Origin: Streptomyces sp. Z26
GTDB lineage: Bacteria; Actinomycetota; Actinomycetes; Streptomycetales; Streptomycetaceae
Direction: 5' to 3'
DNA length: 64,000 nucleotides
Assembly (NCBI RefSeq): GCF_003665095.1
Contig: NZ_RCHV01000002.1
Coordinates: 3,594,001 to 3,658,000 of the forward strand
The translations under genes were made by a program, and so were the position numbers. Under the pieces are notes generated by a model, which had not been told where the DNA came from, searched no databases, and was given only the letters and a program-made list of their open reading frames with translations. This document shows, in pieces, positions 50,106 through 57,830 of this stretch (within the stretch, counting starts at the first letter, position 1; each line of letters opens with the position of its first letter).

Positions 50106-50611
50106 GTGGTGTCCTTCGCGGAGTCGTCGGCGAGGGCGTGCAGCCGCTCGGTGAGGTGGCGCAGCTGGTGACGCTCGACGGCGTCGAGGGGGCCGGTGTG
50201 CGCCAGCAGTTCGGTGGCGCGCGCCAGGGTGGCGCGCAGGTAGACGCGGGTGTGCGCCAGGTGGCGCACGGCGTCCGGGTCGAGGCCGTGGAGCGCGGCG
50301 CTGGCGCGTACGGCGTCGGGGTGTGCGCCGGGCAGCGGGGGCGGCGCGTCGGTGGCGCGCGCCGGGTGCGCCGCAGGTGGGGCGGGTGGCGCATCCGGGT
50401 GCGCCAGGTCCGGCGCGTCCGGCGCATCGTGGCGCGCGCCAGCGTCGGCCGGTGGCGCATCCTCGGGTGCGCCGTCGCGCGCCAGGGCGTCGAGGTCGCG
50501 GCGCACGGTGTCCTTGGAGACGCCGAGTTGCGCCGCGATGGCGCGCTGGCTCATGCCGGTGTGCGCCAGGTGGCGCACGGTGGTGCGCCGGTCGGCGGCG
50601 GCCGGGGTCAC
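50099..50611 (-). CDS. HTH protein whose gene carries clustered GCGCCA/TGGCGC repeats
   Basis: 170 residues, GTG 50611. The N-terminal helix-turn-helix is RRTTVRHLAHTGMSQRAIAA then GVSKDTVRRDLDALARDG. A Pro/Ala/His-rich linker and a second helical region with the same RHLAHTRVYLRATLARATEL wording follow. The DNA contains about 16 copies of GCGCCA/TGGCGC on both strands. They include two identical copies of GTGCGCCAGGTGGCGCAC, inverted 8-bp arms around GG, near each end of the gene. The protein could bind them in cis as a replication initiator or regulator. Confidence 0.65.
   Translation of the reverse strand: MTPAAADRRTTVRHLAHTGMSQRAIAAQLGVSKDTVRRDLDALARDGAPEDAPPADAGARHDAPDAPDLAHPDAPPAPPAAHPARATDAPPPLPGAHPDAVRASAALHGLDPDAVRHLAHTRVYLRATLARATELLAHTGPLDAVERHQLRHLTERLHALADDSAKDTTC
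50199..50592. repeat. Cluster of inverted GTGCGCCA/TGGCGCAC motifs
   Basis: Roughly 16 hexamers GCGCCA or TGGCGC in about 390 bp, some as paired inverted repeats (GTGCGCCA-GG-TGGCGCAC near 50253-50270 and 50561-50578). Part is forced by repeated His-Leu-Ala and Ala-Arg codons, but density on both strands exceeds what nearby genes show. Possible iteron-type origin or operator array. Confidence 0.5.
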
Positions 50612-50808
50612 CACGAGACGTGTCCGGCGGCGCGGGCGACGAGGTGCGTGCACAGGCGTACCCCGGCGAGGTCGTGTCGGTGGGCGGCGAGGGTGAGGGC
50701 GTCGAGCAGCTGGTCGACGGACGGCAGGCTGCGGGGGGTGGCGTCGGCGGCGTGGATCGCGGCGTCCTCGGTGGGGCGGCGTACGGCGCGCGGGGGAACG
50801 AGCTTCAC
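50608..50808 (-). CDS. Hypothetical prophage protein (66 aa)
   Basis: ATG 50808. Helical (DQLLDALTLAAHRHDLAGVR); stop overlaps the HTH gene's GTG. No family recognised. Confidence 0.5.
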   Translation of the reverse strand: MKLVPPRAVRRPTEDAAIHAADATPRSLPSVDQLLDALTLAAHRHDLAGVRLCTHLVARAAGHVSW

Positions 50809-50868
50809 GAACTGCTCCTCGATGAGGGGCCGGGCCCGCGTTGGGGGGTCGCGGGCCCGGCGGGGTGA

Positions 50869-51039
50869 TCAGGGCCTGCGTGCCTCGACGGCGGCGGTCA
50901 CGGAGTCGGCGAGCGTGCGCTCGGGCCGGGAGGCGGCGCGGGCGCGGGACTCGGCGTGCTGCCGGTCGAAGGCTTCGGCGCGCTGCTGCGCGTCCTGCTG
51001 CCGGGCCTGCGGGCTGGAGTTCGCGGCGTGGCGGCCCAT
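50869..51039 (-). CDS. Small basic helical protein (56 aa)
   Basis: ATG 51039 overlaps the upstream stop (TGATG). Gln/Ala/Arg-rich helix (QARQQDAQQRAEAFDRQHAE). Could bind nucleic acid, but nothing specific is recognised. Confidence 0.5.
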   Translation of the reverse strand: MGRHAANSSPQARQQDAQQRAEAFDRQHAESRARAASRPERTLADSVTAAVEARRP

Positions 51040-51254
51040 CACCGACCACCGCCAGCGGCTTCCACCGCGCGGAGGAGGGCGTCGAGCCGCATGGACAGGG
51101 CGACGGCCGCGCGGACCATGGCCTCGGGGTCGTGGATGTCGGCGCCTGAGTGCTCGGCGAGGGTGTCGTGCGCCATGTCGCACTCGCGGTCGACGTTGAG
51201 GGGCACGAGCGGCGGGCCGGTGATGGCGCGCAGCGAGGTGGTCTGGTCGCTCAT
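51039..51254 (-). CDS. Hypothetical prophage protein (71 aa)
   Basis: ATG 51254. It ends in the helix AMVRAAVALSMRLDALLRAV. Coupled by short overlaps to both neighbours. Function unknown. Confidence 0.5.
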   Translation of the reverse strand: MSDQTTSLRAITGPPLVPLNVDRECDMAHDTLAEHSGADIHDPEAMVRAAVALSMRLDALLRAVEAAGGGR

Positions 51255-51385
51255 CGCTGCCCCGTTCCGGAGCAGGGGGCGCAGCGGACCCAGTGCTGCC
51301 GGGTGACGCCGCCGCTGGAGGTGTCCTCGACTCGGCCGCCCTGGCCGTTGCAGGAGCCGCAGGGGCGCGGCTGGTCGGCGCTCAC
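51251..51385 (-). CDS. DnaJ-type zinc-finger peptide (44 aa)
   Basis: GTG 51385 overlapping the upstream stop by 4 bp. Two CxxCxGxG-like units, CGSCNGQGG and CAPCSGTGQ, 20 residues apart, make one complete DnaJ-like zinc site with no J domain. It may be a stand-alone metal-binding adaptor. Confidence 0.6.
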   Translation of the reverse strand: MSADQPRPCGSCNGQGGRVEDTSSGGVTRQHWVRCAPCSGTGQR

Positions 51386-51687
51386 GCGGCACCACCCACG
51401 ATCACCCAGATGTCGGGGCCGTACTGCGGGTGGGTCGTGCGGACGACGGTGAGCGGACGTCCCGCCGGGGTGGTGGTGTGCCACTCCTCGACGGTGCTGC
51501 CCTCGGGGGTGTCCGCGAGGTCGGCGGCGGCGTCCTGCGGGGTGGGGCGGCTCCAGACGCTGCCCCAGACGTCCCGGACGGTGATCTCGGCGGCGCCGTC
51601 GAGGGCGCGGCGCAGCGGGTCGTCGAGCCGGGCGGGCTCCGGGGTGATCGTCTCCGCGCGCAGCGGGGTACGGTTCTGCTGGTCCAT
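51382..51687 (-). CDS. Hypothetical prophage protein (101 aa)
   Basis: ATG 51687. Alternating beta segments (VRDVWGSVWSRPTPQDAAAD, VVRTTHPQYGPDIWVIVGG). No family recognised. It is followed by a chain of overlapping genes leftward. Confidence 0.55.
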   Translation of the reverse strand: MDQQNRTPLRAETITPEPARLDDPLRRALDGAAEITVRDVWGSVWSRPTPQDAAADLADTPEGSTVEEWHTTTPAGRPLTVVRTTHPQYGPDIWVIVGGAA

Positions 51688-51819
51688 GACGAGGTCTGCT
51701 CTCTGTCGTGGTCAAGTGCCCGGGGCGTTAGCGCGCCTCGGGGGCGTAGAGGGTCGGGCGGTGCGTACGCCTCCCGTGGTGTTCCAGCACCCGGGAGAGC
51801 TGCTGTCCGGCCCTCGTTG

Positions 51820-52059
51820 CTATTCGGTTGTCTGGTCCAGTGCGGACCGGTACTTCGCGATGGCCTTGCTGACGGCCTGTTGGGTGATGCCGAACTCGTT
51901 GCCGACGGCCGTCGCTGTTCCCAGCTCGGCGACCCCTTCGAGGAGTGCCGCAGCTCGGCGTTGGGACGCCTGCTTCGTCGCGGCGGCGAGCTGTTCCAGC
52001 AGCTCATCCTCCGCGCGAACCCGGTTCCGCCAGTCCGTCTCGGTCATCCCGAGAAGCAT
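51820..52059 (-). CDS. Small HTH regulator (79 or 75 aa)
   Basis: AELGTATAVGNEFGITQQAV then SKAIAKYRSAL is a helix-turn-helix near the C-terminus. ATG 52059 or ATG 52047. The palindrome at 52062-52078 lies directly upstream of the first ATG with almost no leader, suggesting autoregulated leaderless transcription. Confidence 0.65.
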   Translation of the reverse strand: MLLGMTETDWRNRVRAEDELLEQLAAATKQASQRRAAALLEGVAELGTATAVGNEFGITQQAVSKAIAKYRSALDQTTE

Positions 52060-52061
52060 TA

Positions 52062-52078
52062 CACAACCGGGGGTTGTG
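52062..52078. promoter_or_regulatory. Operator palindrome upstream of the small HTH gene
   Basis: CACAACC-GGG-GGTTGTG, 7-bp arms with a 3-bp spacer, lies 2 bp upstream of ATG 52059 and between two leftward genes. The lower GC and symmetry suit a binding site for the adjacent HTH protein. Confidence 0.5.
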
Positions 52079-52088
52079 ATGCAAGTGG

Positions 52089-52262
52089 TCACGGCTGCTC
52101 GTTCTCGCGGGTGTCGCGCGCGACCGCCGCGCCGACGAGCCGCTGCGCCGCGGCCAGGTGCCGGATGCACAGCAGCACCTCGCCGCCCGGGTCGACGGCC
52201 TCCGCCGTGCACTGCGTGTCGTACGCCTTCAGGTACCGGCACGTGATCCGTCGCTCCGTCAT
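52089..52262 (-). CDS. Small Cys-rich protein (57 aa)
   Basis: ATG 52262 (ATGA overlap). CRYLKAYDTQC...LLCIRHLAAAQ could hold a zinc ion (C-x8-C ... C-x2-H). Function unknown. Confidence 0.55.
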   Translation of the reverse strand: MTERRITCRYLKAYDTQCTAEAVDPGGEVLLCIRHLAAAQRLVGAAVARDTRENEQP

Positions 52263-52903
52263 GACGCTTCCGCCCCCCTGTCGAACTTGATCAACGCCGC
52301 CAGCCGCAGCCACGACTCCGCCGGGTACACCGCCCCGCACCAGCGGCACGAGATGCTGCGGGCGCCCCGCATCCGCCGCAGGACCGCGCCGCACAACACC
52401 CCGTCCTCGTACGCGGCCGGGCAGTTGCCCACGCGCTCCCCGCGGTCCTCGGGCGGCTCGGGGTCCACCACGGACAGCGCGTCCCGCTCCAGGTCGCGCA
52501 CCTCGCGCGCCAGTTCCCCGGCGGCCGGGTAGTCGGCGGCGATCCAGTCCAGCGTCATCCCGAGCCAGCGGGCCGCGACCCGCACCCGGTGGGCGGGGCG
52601 CCCCTCGGCGACGGGGAGGCCCCAGCCGCGGACGCGCTGCACGTCCTCGCGCCAGCCCTCCAGCACGCCGGGCATGTGCGCCACGTGCAGATCGAGGGCG
52701 CCCTCGTCGATGGGCATACGCGGGCCGGGCTGCCCGCGGCTGACGCGTTCGGTCGCACCGCGTACGGCGGGCGCCATGTGCGCGGTCAGCGCGTCGTGCA
52801 GGGCCGGTAGGCGTTCCAGGCGGGCGGCGGTGGCGGTGGCGCAGCTGCCGCACAGCTGGTCGTCGGTGTCGAGGTCGTTCTCGCACAGCCCGCAGGTGTT
52901 CAC
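52259..52903 (-). CDS. Protein with N- and C-terminal zinc ribbons (214 aa)
   Basis: GTG 52903. The N-terminal CGLCENDLDTDDQLCGSC and C-terminal CPAAYEDGVLCGAVL...SISCRWCGAVYP give two CxxC-pair zinc sites flanking a helical middle (RVAARWLGMTLDWIAADYPA). The overall layout recurs in Streptomyces phages and plasmids (from memory). It may bind DNA. Function unproven. Confidence 0.65.
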   Translation of the reverse strand: MNTCGLCENDLDTDDQLCGSCATATAARLERLPALHDALTAHMAPAVRGATERVSRGQPGPRMPIDEGALDLHVAHMPGVLEGWREDVQRVRGWGLPVAEGRPAHRVRVAARWLGMTLDWIAADYPAAGELAREVRDLERDALSVVDPEPPEDRGERVGNCPAAYEDGVLCGAVLRRMRGARSISCRWCGAVYPAESWLRLAALIKFDRGAEAS

Positions 52904-53073
52904 GGGGCCTCCGGTTCGTTGGTGCGTGCGGCTTGGTTGCGCAGCTTCTGGGCGTGGCGCTGGGCGAGGCCCTTCCGTCGTGCGGCGGCGCGGGCGACGC
53001 GCCGCCGCTTCGCTTCCTCGGCTCGGGCGCGGGCGGCGGCGATCCGCTCCGATATGACGTCGTCCACGTTCAC
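52900..53073 (-). CDS. Small very basic protein (57 aa)
   Basis: GTG 53073 overlaps the GNAT stop by 4 bp. Arg/Ala/Lys-rich helix (RAEEAKRRRVARAAARRKGL), probably nucleic-acid binding. Function unknown. Confidence 0.5.
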   Translation of the reverse strand: MNVDDVISERIAAARARAEEAKRRRVARAAARRKGLAQRHAQKLRNQAARTNEPEAP

Positions 53074-53678
53074 GAGGCGCGCCCCGCGGGGGAGTGACCG
53101 AGCAAGCGGTCGGCGTTCTGTAGTGCCGTACACGTGTCGGTCACCATGACGGTCGCCATTCGCCGCAGCACCACCCGATAGCAGCGCGAACAGGGGCGCT
53201 GCGGGGAGCCCTTGCGCGGGTGCCGGCAGTTCTGGCGCATCGCGTCGTGGAGGGTGGCGACGGCCTGTTCGCCCTCCGTCTGCTCCTCAGGGGTGGCGAT
53301 GGAGATCGGGATGTTCAGCCGCTCGGCGAGGGCCTGGCACGCGGGGCTCAACGGGGCCTTGATGTGCATCCGGCCGGGGCAGGTGGCGCGGAGGTCGTCG
53401 AGCAGTTGGCGGGCGATCCCGCGACGCCGGTACGCGGGCGCGACGTAGATCAGCTCGATGGCGTACCGGGCACGGTCGGCGGAGACGAAGCCCGCGGGCT
53501 CGCCGTCGACGTACAGGAGGGCCGTGTTCAGCCAGCTCGCGAACGGCACGCCGGAGGGGACGTGCCCGAGGCGGTCGAAGCCTTCGAGTAGGTAGCCCTC
53601 GAAGAGGTGCGTCAGGGCGCTGACGTCCCGGGCGGAGCGGTAGTCGAAGCGCGAGGGGGAGACCTGGGTTTCTGTCAT
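53070..53678 (-). CDS. GNAT acetyltransferase with C-terminal Cys/His domain
   Basis: 202 residues, ATG 53678. GNAT core: IELIYVAPAYRRRGIARQLL contains the acetyl-CoA loop R-R-x-G-I-A, preceded by LLYVDGEPAGFVSA. The last ~55 residues (MRQNCRHPRKGSPQRPCSRC and following) form a separate C-x8-C-x2-C-type metal-binding region absent from ordinary GNATs. The substrate could be a host protein, a toxin or an antibiotic. An unusual enzyme for an early phage operon. Confidence 0.8.
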   Translation of the reverse strand: MTETQVSPSRFDYRSARDVSALTHLFEGYLLEGFDRLGHVPSGVPFASWLNTALLYVDGEPAGFVSADRARYAIELIYVAPAYRRRGIARQLLDDLRATCPGRMHIKAPLSPACQALAERLNIPISIATPEEQTEGEQAVATLHDAMRQNCRHPRKGSPQRPCSRCYRVVLRRMATVMVTDTCTALQNADRLLGHSPAGRAS

Positions 53679-53683
53679 TTCTG

Positions 53684-55315
53684 TCAGGCACTCCTTAGGT
53701 GTGTATCAGAGACTTCTTCTTCTTCTTTTCGCCATGACTTGTCCCAAATGAGGGGGTGCGGCATGTACCTGGGGGACGGCCTCCGCCCCCTCTGACCCTC
53801 TGCGCGTGGCTCCTCCGGTACGGGCGCGGCCCACCCGCGGTCCACCAGCACGTCGATGGCGGCGGTCACGGTCTCGGAGGTCACGCCCTCCGGCCCCCAG
53901 GCGTTTCCGTCGACCCCCCGCTGCGCGTCCCGGACGCTGAACGGCTGCCCGGCCTGTTCGGTCTTGCGGCGGCGCAGCCACTCCAGGACATCGCGGGCCG
54001 GGGCGAGCTGCCCGTCACGGTTCGCCCCCATCAGGTCGAGGCACAGGCGGGCGTGCTGGATGAAGTACGGGGCGAGGGCGACGGCCGCCGCGAACTGCTC
54101 GGCCGTGATGCTCTGCGTGGTGCTGTCCTCGTACAGGGCGAGCAGCCCGGCCACGCGCGCGATCTTCCCCGGCAGCTTGCTGCCCCAAGACGCCATCTGG
54201 TGCAGGTCCCCGCCCCTGCGCAGCCGCGGCTGAAGGCTTTCCTGGAACTGGTACATGGCCTCGCTGGCCTCGTCGGTGAACGCGATCACCCGCACGAGTC
54301 CGTTCTTCCACAGCTCGTCAACGAGCTGTTGCAGTCGCTCCTCCAGGTCCTGCACGAGGCGCCCCGGGATCGCGATGGAGCCGCGCGGGTCCTGGTGGCC
54401 GAGGCGGGACGACGGGAAGCTGTACAGGAACCGCTGCACGAACCCGTTGTGCAGCATCTCGTCGTCCTTCTTGCGGCCGAGCTGTTCGAGGATGACGGGC
54501 TGGATGAGCAGGCCAACGGCCAGGTGCGCCGACTCCATGGCGATGGAGTCGCGGCCGACGCGGTCGACCGGCATGGCCTTGCCGTCGTACGCGTCGAGCG
54601 CGAATCCCGTGTCGGAGGCGCCGCTGTTGTACAGGCCGCCCATCTGCTTGAGCAGCGTGCCCTCGGAGTGGATGACCGCCATCCGGCCCGCCTGCTGCGA
54701 AGCCTTCTGCGGCATGGCGGCGGGCGTGATGTCGCCGAACAGCAGCCGCGGCAGCGCCGGGACCGGGCCGAGTTCCGCCAACTGGCGCCGGGCGAGACGG
54801 GCCTCGTCCATCTTCAACTTGAAGGCGTCGGGCTTCGCCTTGACCGCGACCTTCTCCGCCTCGTCGAGCCGGGCCTGCGCCACCTTGAGCATCTGCTCCG
54901 CCTCTTCGATCTCCGGCAGGGCGTCCTCGCGCAGTCTCTTCTCGATCCGCCGCAACGCGTCACTGAACGGGCCCTCGGCGGCGCTCTTGCGCTCGCCAGC
55001 GCCCGCCACCGTGGCGGTCCACACGGACGACGCCTCGGTCCAGCCGGGGCGAATCCGGATCTGCACGCGCCCACCTACGGCGGTCGAGATGGCCGCGAGG
55101 GCGATCATCGCCGGAATGTCCGGGGCGACCTGCACCTGAGCGGTGACCGCGTCCACCACGGTCGACAGGCTGACCCCCAACAAGTCCGTGGGGAACGCGG
55201 TCAGGGCGGGGCGATCGATCGAGATCGGCTCCTCCCACACCCCCGAGAAGTGCCTGACAGAAATGACGGAATCCCCTTCGGGCTTCACGTCCTCCGTCCA
55301 CTTCGGACCCGCCAT
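53684..55315 (-). CDS. DUF3987-family replication protein
   Basis: 543 residues, ATG 55315 overlapping the primase stop by 1 nt. The DUF3987 signature GAGERKSAAEG (near residue 105) is a Walker-like loop without the usual GKT. A coiled coil (EEAEQMLKVAQARLDEAEK), GDITPAAMPQKASQQAGRMA and a long helical C-terminus follow. DUF3987 proteins sit beside Toprim primases in phages and integrative elements and are thought to act as helicase-like replication proteins. Strong coupling to the primase gene supports that here. Confidence 0.82.
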   Translation of the reverse strand: MAGPKWTEDVKPEGDSVISVRHFSGVWEEPISIDRPALTAFPTDLLGVSLSTVVDAVTAQVQVAPDIPAMIALAAISTAVGGRVQIRIRPGWTEASSVWTATVAGAGERKSAAEGPFSDALRRIEKRLREDALPEIEEAEQMLKVAQARLDEAEKVAVKAKPDAFKLKMDEARLARRQLAELGPVPALPRLLFGDITPAAMPQKASQQAGRMAVIHSEGTLLKQMGGLYNSGASDTGFALDAYDGKAMPVDRVGRDSIAMESAHLAVGLLIQPVILEQLGRKKDDEMLHNGFVQRFLYSFPSSRLGHQDPRGSIAIPGRLVQDLEERLQQLVDELWKNGLVRVIAFTDEASEAMYQFQESLQPRLRRGGDLHQMASWGSKLPGKIARVAGLLALYEDSTTQSITAEQFAAAVALAPYFIQHARLCLDLMGANRDGQLAPARDVLEWLRRRKTEQAGQPFSVRDAQRGVDGNAWGPEGVTSETVTAAIDVLVDRGWAAPVPEEPRAEGQRGRRPSPRYMPHPLIWDKSWRKEEEEVSDTHLRSA

Positions 55316-56184
55316 CAGCCCACCACCGCCGCATCCTGCGGGTGCGGCGCGGGCGCCCACACCTGCACGAACTCGGTGTCGTTGTGGCCTGCCGCGAAGT
55401 GGTCGGCGGCGTCCTTCCCGGTGCGGGCCTGGACGACGTACACGGAGCGGGCCACGCCGAGCAGGGTCTCGACGACGGCCTCGGCGTGGGCCCGCCCCTT
55501 CTCGTCGCGGTCGGCGACGAGGGTGACGTCGGCGCCCTGGAGGTAGGCGGCGTGTTCGGCGGTCCACTTGCCGGCGCCCTGGGCGTTGCAGGTGGCGGCG
55601 AGCCCGTGGTCGACGAGGGCGTGTACGTCCTTCTCGCCTTCGGCGATCCAGATGACGCGCTCCTCGGCCTTCGCCTTCAGCAGCTCGGGGAGCCGGTAGG
55701 GGACGGTGGCGACGAGGCGGTTACCGCGGTCGTCGGTGAGGCGCCAGCGCCGCCCCGAGCGGGTGTCGTCGGCGGGCCGCCACTGCGCGAAGCACTTGTG
55801 GTCGCAGCGGGTGACGCCGTGGACGACGGCGCCGTGCTGGTCGCGGTACACGTACTGGGCGGTCCGCTTGTGGCCGCGGTCGTGGCAGGGAATCCACGTG
55901 TCGTCGGCGGGCCGGTCTCGGGGCCGGGGTTCGAGGGGCGCGTCGAACAGGTCGGATTCGGTCCAGCCGAGGGCGGCGAGGAACGCGGTGTTGCCGTCGC
56001 ACTTGTGGCAGTGGATGACGACGCCGCCGTTGTTGCCGCGGCGGATGGCGACGGTTCCGGGGGAGTCGCCGTCGTGGCAGATGCCGCGGGTCCGCAGGCT
56101 GCCGCCTTGGTAGCGGGTGGGTTCGCCGCGGTCGCGGAGGAGGTCCGCGAGGCGGTTGAAGGCTACGGGGTCGTCGGAGTTCAC
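55315..56184 (-). CDS. Toprim-domain primase-like protein
   Basis: 289 residues, GTG 56184. An N-terminal zinc-finger-like part (RTRGICHDGDSP, VVIHCHKCDGNTAFLAALG), then CHDRGHKRTAQYVYRDQHG and a C-terminal Toprim fold with EGEKD (catalytic Glu) and VADRDEKGRAHA (DxD-like acidic motif). It would prime phage DNA synthesis together with the DUF3987 protein. No DNA polymerase is encoded, so replication must use host Pol III. Confidence 0.85.
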   Translation of the reverse strand: MNSDDPVAFNRLADLLRDRGEPTRYQGGSLRTRGICHDGDSPGTVAIRRGNNGGVVIHCHKCDGNTAFLAALGWTESDLFDAPLEPRPRDRPADDTWIPCHDRGHKRTAQYVYRDQHGAVVHGVTRCDHKCFAQWRPADDTRSGRRWRLTDDRGNRLVATVPYRLPELLKAKAEERVIWIAEGEKDVHALVDHGLAATCNAQGAGKWTAEHAAYLQGADVTLVADRDEKGRAHAEAVVETLLGVARSVYVVQARTGKDAADHFAAGHNDTEFVQVWAPAPHPQDAAVVG

Positions 56185-56268
56185 GAACGTCTCTTCTCGT
56201 GCAGGTGGCTGGTGTCCGTGAGGGGCCGGGTCCGCGCCGTCGGGTGGACGGCGCGGGCCCGGCCGGGG

Positions 56269-56667
56269 TCAGCCCGTAGCGGGCGTGGTGTTCCAGGGGT
56301 CGGCCGTGGTGGGCGCGGCCAGATACCCGGGGACGGGTTCGGCGGCGGCCTGCCGGGCGAGACGCACCCAGCGGTCGACGCCTTCGACGAACAGCCGCCC
56401 GCCGCCGTGGGTGCCGGGGACCTCGATGTCGATGGAGGCGACCCCGTAGAAGGCGTGGGCGATGGCCTGTTCGAGGCGCATGCCGCCGACGCGGAGGGCG
56501 GTCGCGCCGATCTGGACGCGTACGTGCACGGCGTCGCCGAGGTGCCGGGACTGCTCGCGCAGGTCGGTGATGACCGCGCCGTGTTCCCAGTAGTCCTCGC
56601 TGGTGAGGTCGACGGCGACGACGTGCTGCACGCGCGGATAGGGGAAGGCGGGGTCCGGTGTGTTCAC
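56269..56667 (-). CDS. Hypothetical prophage protein (132 aa)
   Basis: GTG 56667. Mixed alpha/beta (VVAVDLTSEDYWEHGAVITD, AVHVRVQIGATALRVGGMRL). No family recognised; in the early replication operon. Confidence 0.55.
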   Translation of the reverse strand: MNTPDPAFPYPRVQHVVAVDLTSEDYWEHGAVITDLREQSRHLGDAVHVRVQIGATALRVGGMRLEQAIAHAFYGVASIDIEVPGTHGGGRLFVEGVDRWVRLARQAAAEPVPGYLAAPTTADPWNTTPATG

Positions 56668-56870
56668 GACGGGTCCTCCGTCCGGTGGACCGGCCAGCCG
56701 GGGCCGGGTTGGGGTTCGGGGCGCCCGGCGAGGCGGGCCGGGGTGTGCTCGGGGCAGCGGTAGCCGATGACGTACCGGTGCACGTCGGTGCCGCTGCGGC
56801 AGTGGCGCCGCTCGTCGCCGATCCAGTGCCCGCAGTCGGGCGCGGCGGTGTCGCCGCTGGGGCTGTTCAC
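56664..56870 (-). CDS. Small Cys/His protein (68 aa)
   Basis: GTG 56870 with 4-bp overlaps at both ends. CGHWIGDERRHCRSG...YRCPEH could form a zinc site. Pro-rich C-terminus. Function unknown. Confidence 0.55.
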   Translation of the reverse strand: MNSPSGDTAAPDCGHWIGDERRHCRSGTDVHRYVIGYRCPEHTPARLAGRPEPQPGPGWPVHRTEDPS

Positions 56871-57301
56871 TGCCGCCCCTTCTGGGCCAGGCGGTGCCGG
56901 AGGAGGTCGAGTTCGTCGAGGACGTTGGCGAGCGCGGAGGCGCATACGCCGTCGACTTCGGTGTCCTCGCGGATGGGCCGGGCCGGTTCCAGGGCGTCTT
57001 GGAGGACGTGTTCGTCGTCGAGCTGGAGGTAGGTGCCGACGGTGGCGGCCTGGGTGTCGAGCTGGGCGTACCGCTCCTCTTCGGAGAGGCGTACGAGGTA
57101 GGCGGTGAACAGCTCGTCGAGGGCCTGGGCGCGCTGCACGGGGGTGAGTTGGCGCCATGCCTCGTGTCCGATGAGGGTGACGTCGATGCCGCCGGGGTGG
57201 GCCCGGTGCATGGTGGCGCGCGCTTCCTGCATGGCCCCGTACAGGGTGGAGGTCGTCGACAGGTTGGCGGTGATGTCCTCGAACTGCTCGTCGTCGGTCA
57301 C
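56867..57301 (-). CDS. Hypothetical helical prophage protein (144 aa)
   Basis: GTG 57301. Acidic, mostly helical (AMQEARATMHRAHPGG, TAYLVRLSEEERYAQL, LANVLDELDLLRHRLAQ). Coupled by GTGA overlaps to both neighbours. No family recognised. Confidence 0.55.
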   Translation of the reverse strand: MTDDEQFEDITANLSTTSTLYGAMQEARATMHRAHPGGIDVTLIGHEAWRQLTPVQRAQALDELFTAYLVRLSEEERYAQLDTQAATVGTYLQLDDEHVLQDALEPARPIREDTEVDGVCASALANVLDELDLLRHRLAQKGRQ

Positions 57302-57498
57302 GCGGCGGCCCCCTGGGAGGTGCGGTTGCTGTGGAGGGCGGCGCGGATGCGGACCTTCTGCTCGTCGGTGAGGGGCGGGGCGGTGTCGACGATGGCGCGG
57401 ACCCGTGCCCAGTACGCCTCGTCCTTGACGAGGACGGAGGGGGCCGGGCGGCCGGAGGTGGGGTCTCCGGCCGTCGCGGTCGTGGTGCTGTCGCTCAT
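57298..57498 (-). CDS. Hypothetical prophage protein (66 aa)
   Basis: ATG 57498. Soluble, helical C-terminal half (KDEAYWARVRAIVDTAPP, TDEQKVRIRAALHS). Part of the chain of 4-bp overlaps. Function unknown. Confidence 0.5.
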   Translation of the reverse strand: MSDSTTTATAGDPTSGRPAPSVLVKDEAYWARVRAIVDTAPPLTDEQKVRIRAALHSNRTSQGAAA

Positions 57499-57830
57499 CG
57501 GTCACCGCCCGCGGGGGCGAGGGTGTGGGAGAGGATGTTGCCGCCGCCGTCGAGGTACGTGAACTCGACGTCGAGGCCGACCGGGGACGAGGCGACCTCG
57601 ATGCCGCACACCTGGGTGACGAGGAAGCGCACCATGCGGTCGGCGGTGTCCGCCGCCATGCTGGACGGGACGACGATGATGAGGCGCCCGCTCTGGGTGT
57701 GGATCGCGGAGCCGTGGAATGCCGGGTCGTCGATGTCGACCGTGGTGAACTCGGCGCCGACCGCGTCGAGCAGTTCGGGCATGGGGAGGCCGAGGGCCTG
57801 GTCGATGGTGACGTTGCGCACGGCGATCAC
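57495..57830 (-). CDS. Hypothetical prophage protein (111 aa)
   Basis: GTG 57830 (GTGA overlap). Alpha/beta (MPELLDAVGAEFTTVDIDD, GRLIIVVPSSMAADTADRMV). No family recognised. Confidence 0.55.
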   Translation of the reverse strand: MIAVRNVTIDQALGLPMPELLDAVGAEFTTVDIDDPAFHGSAIHTQSGRLIIVVPSSMAADTADRMVRFLVTQVCGIEVASSPVGLDVEFTYLDGGGNILSHTLAPAGGDR

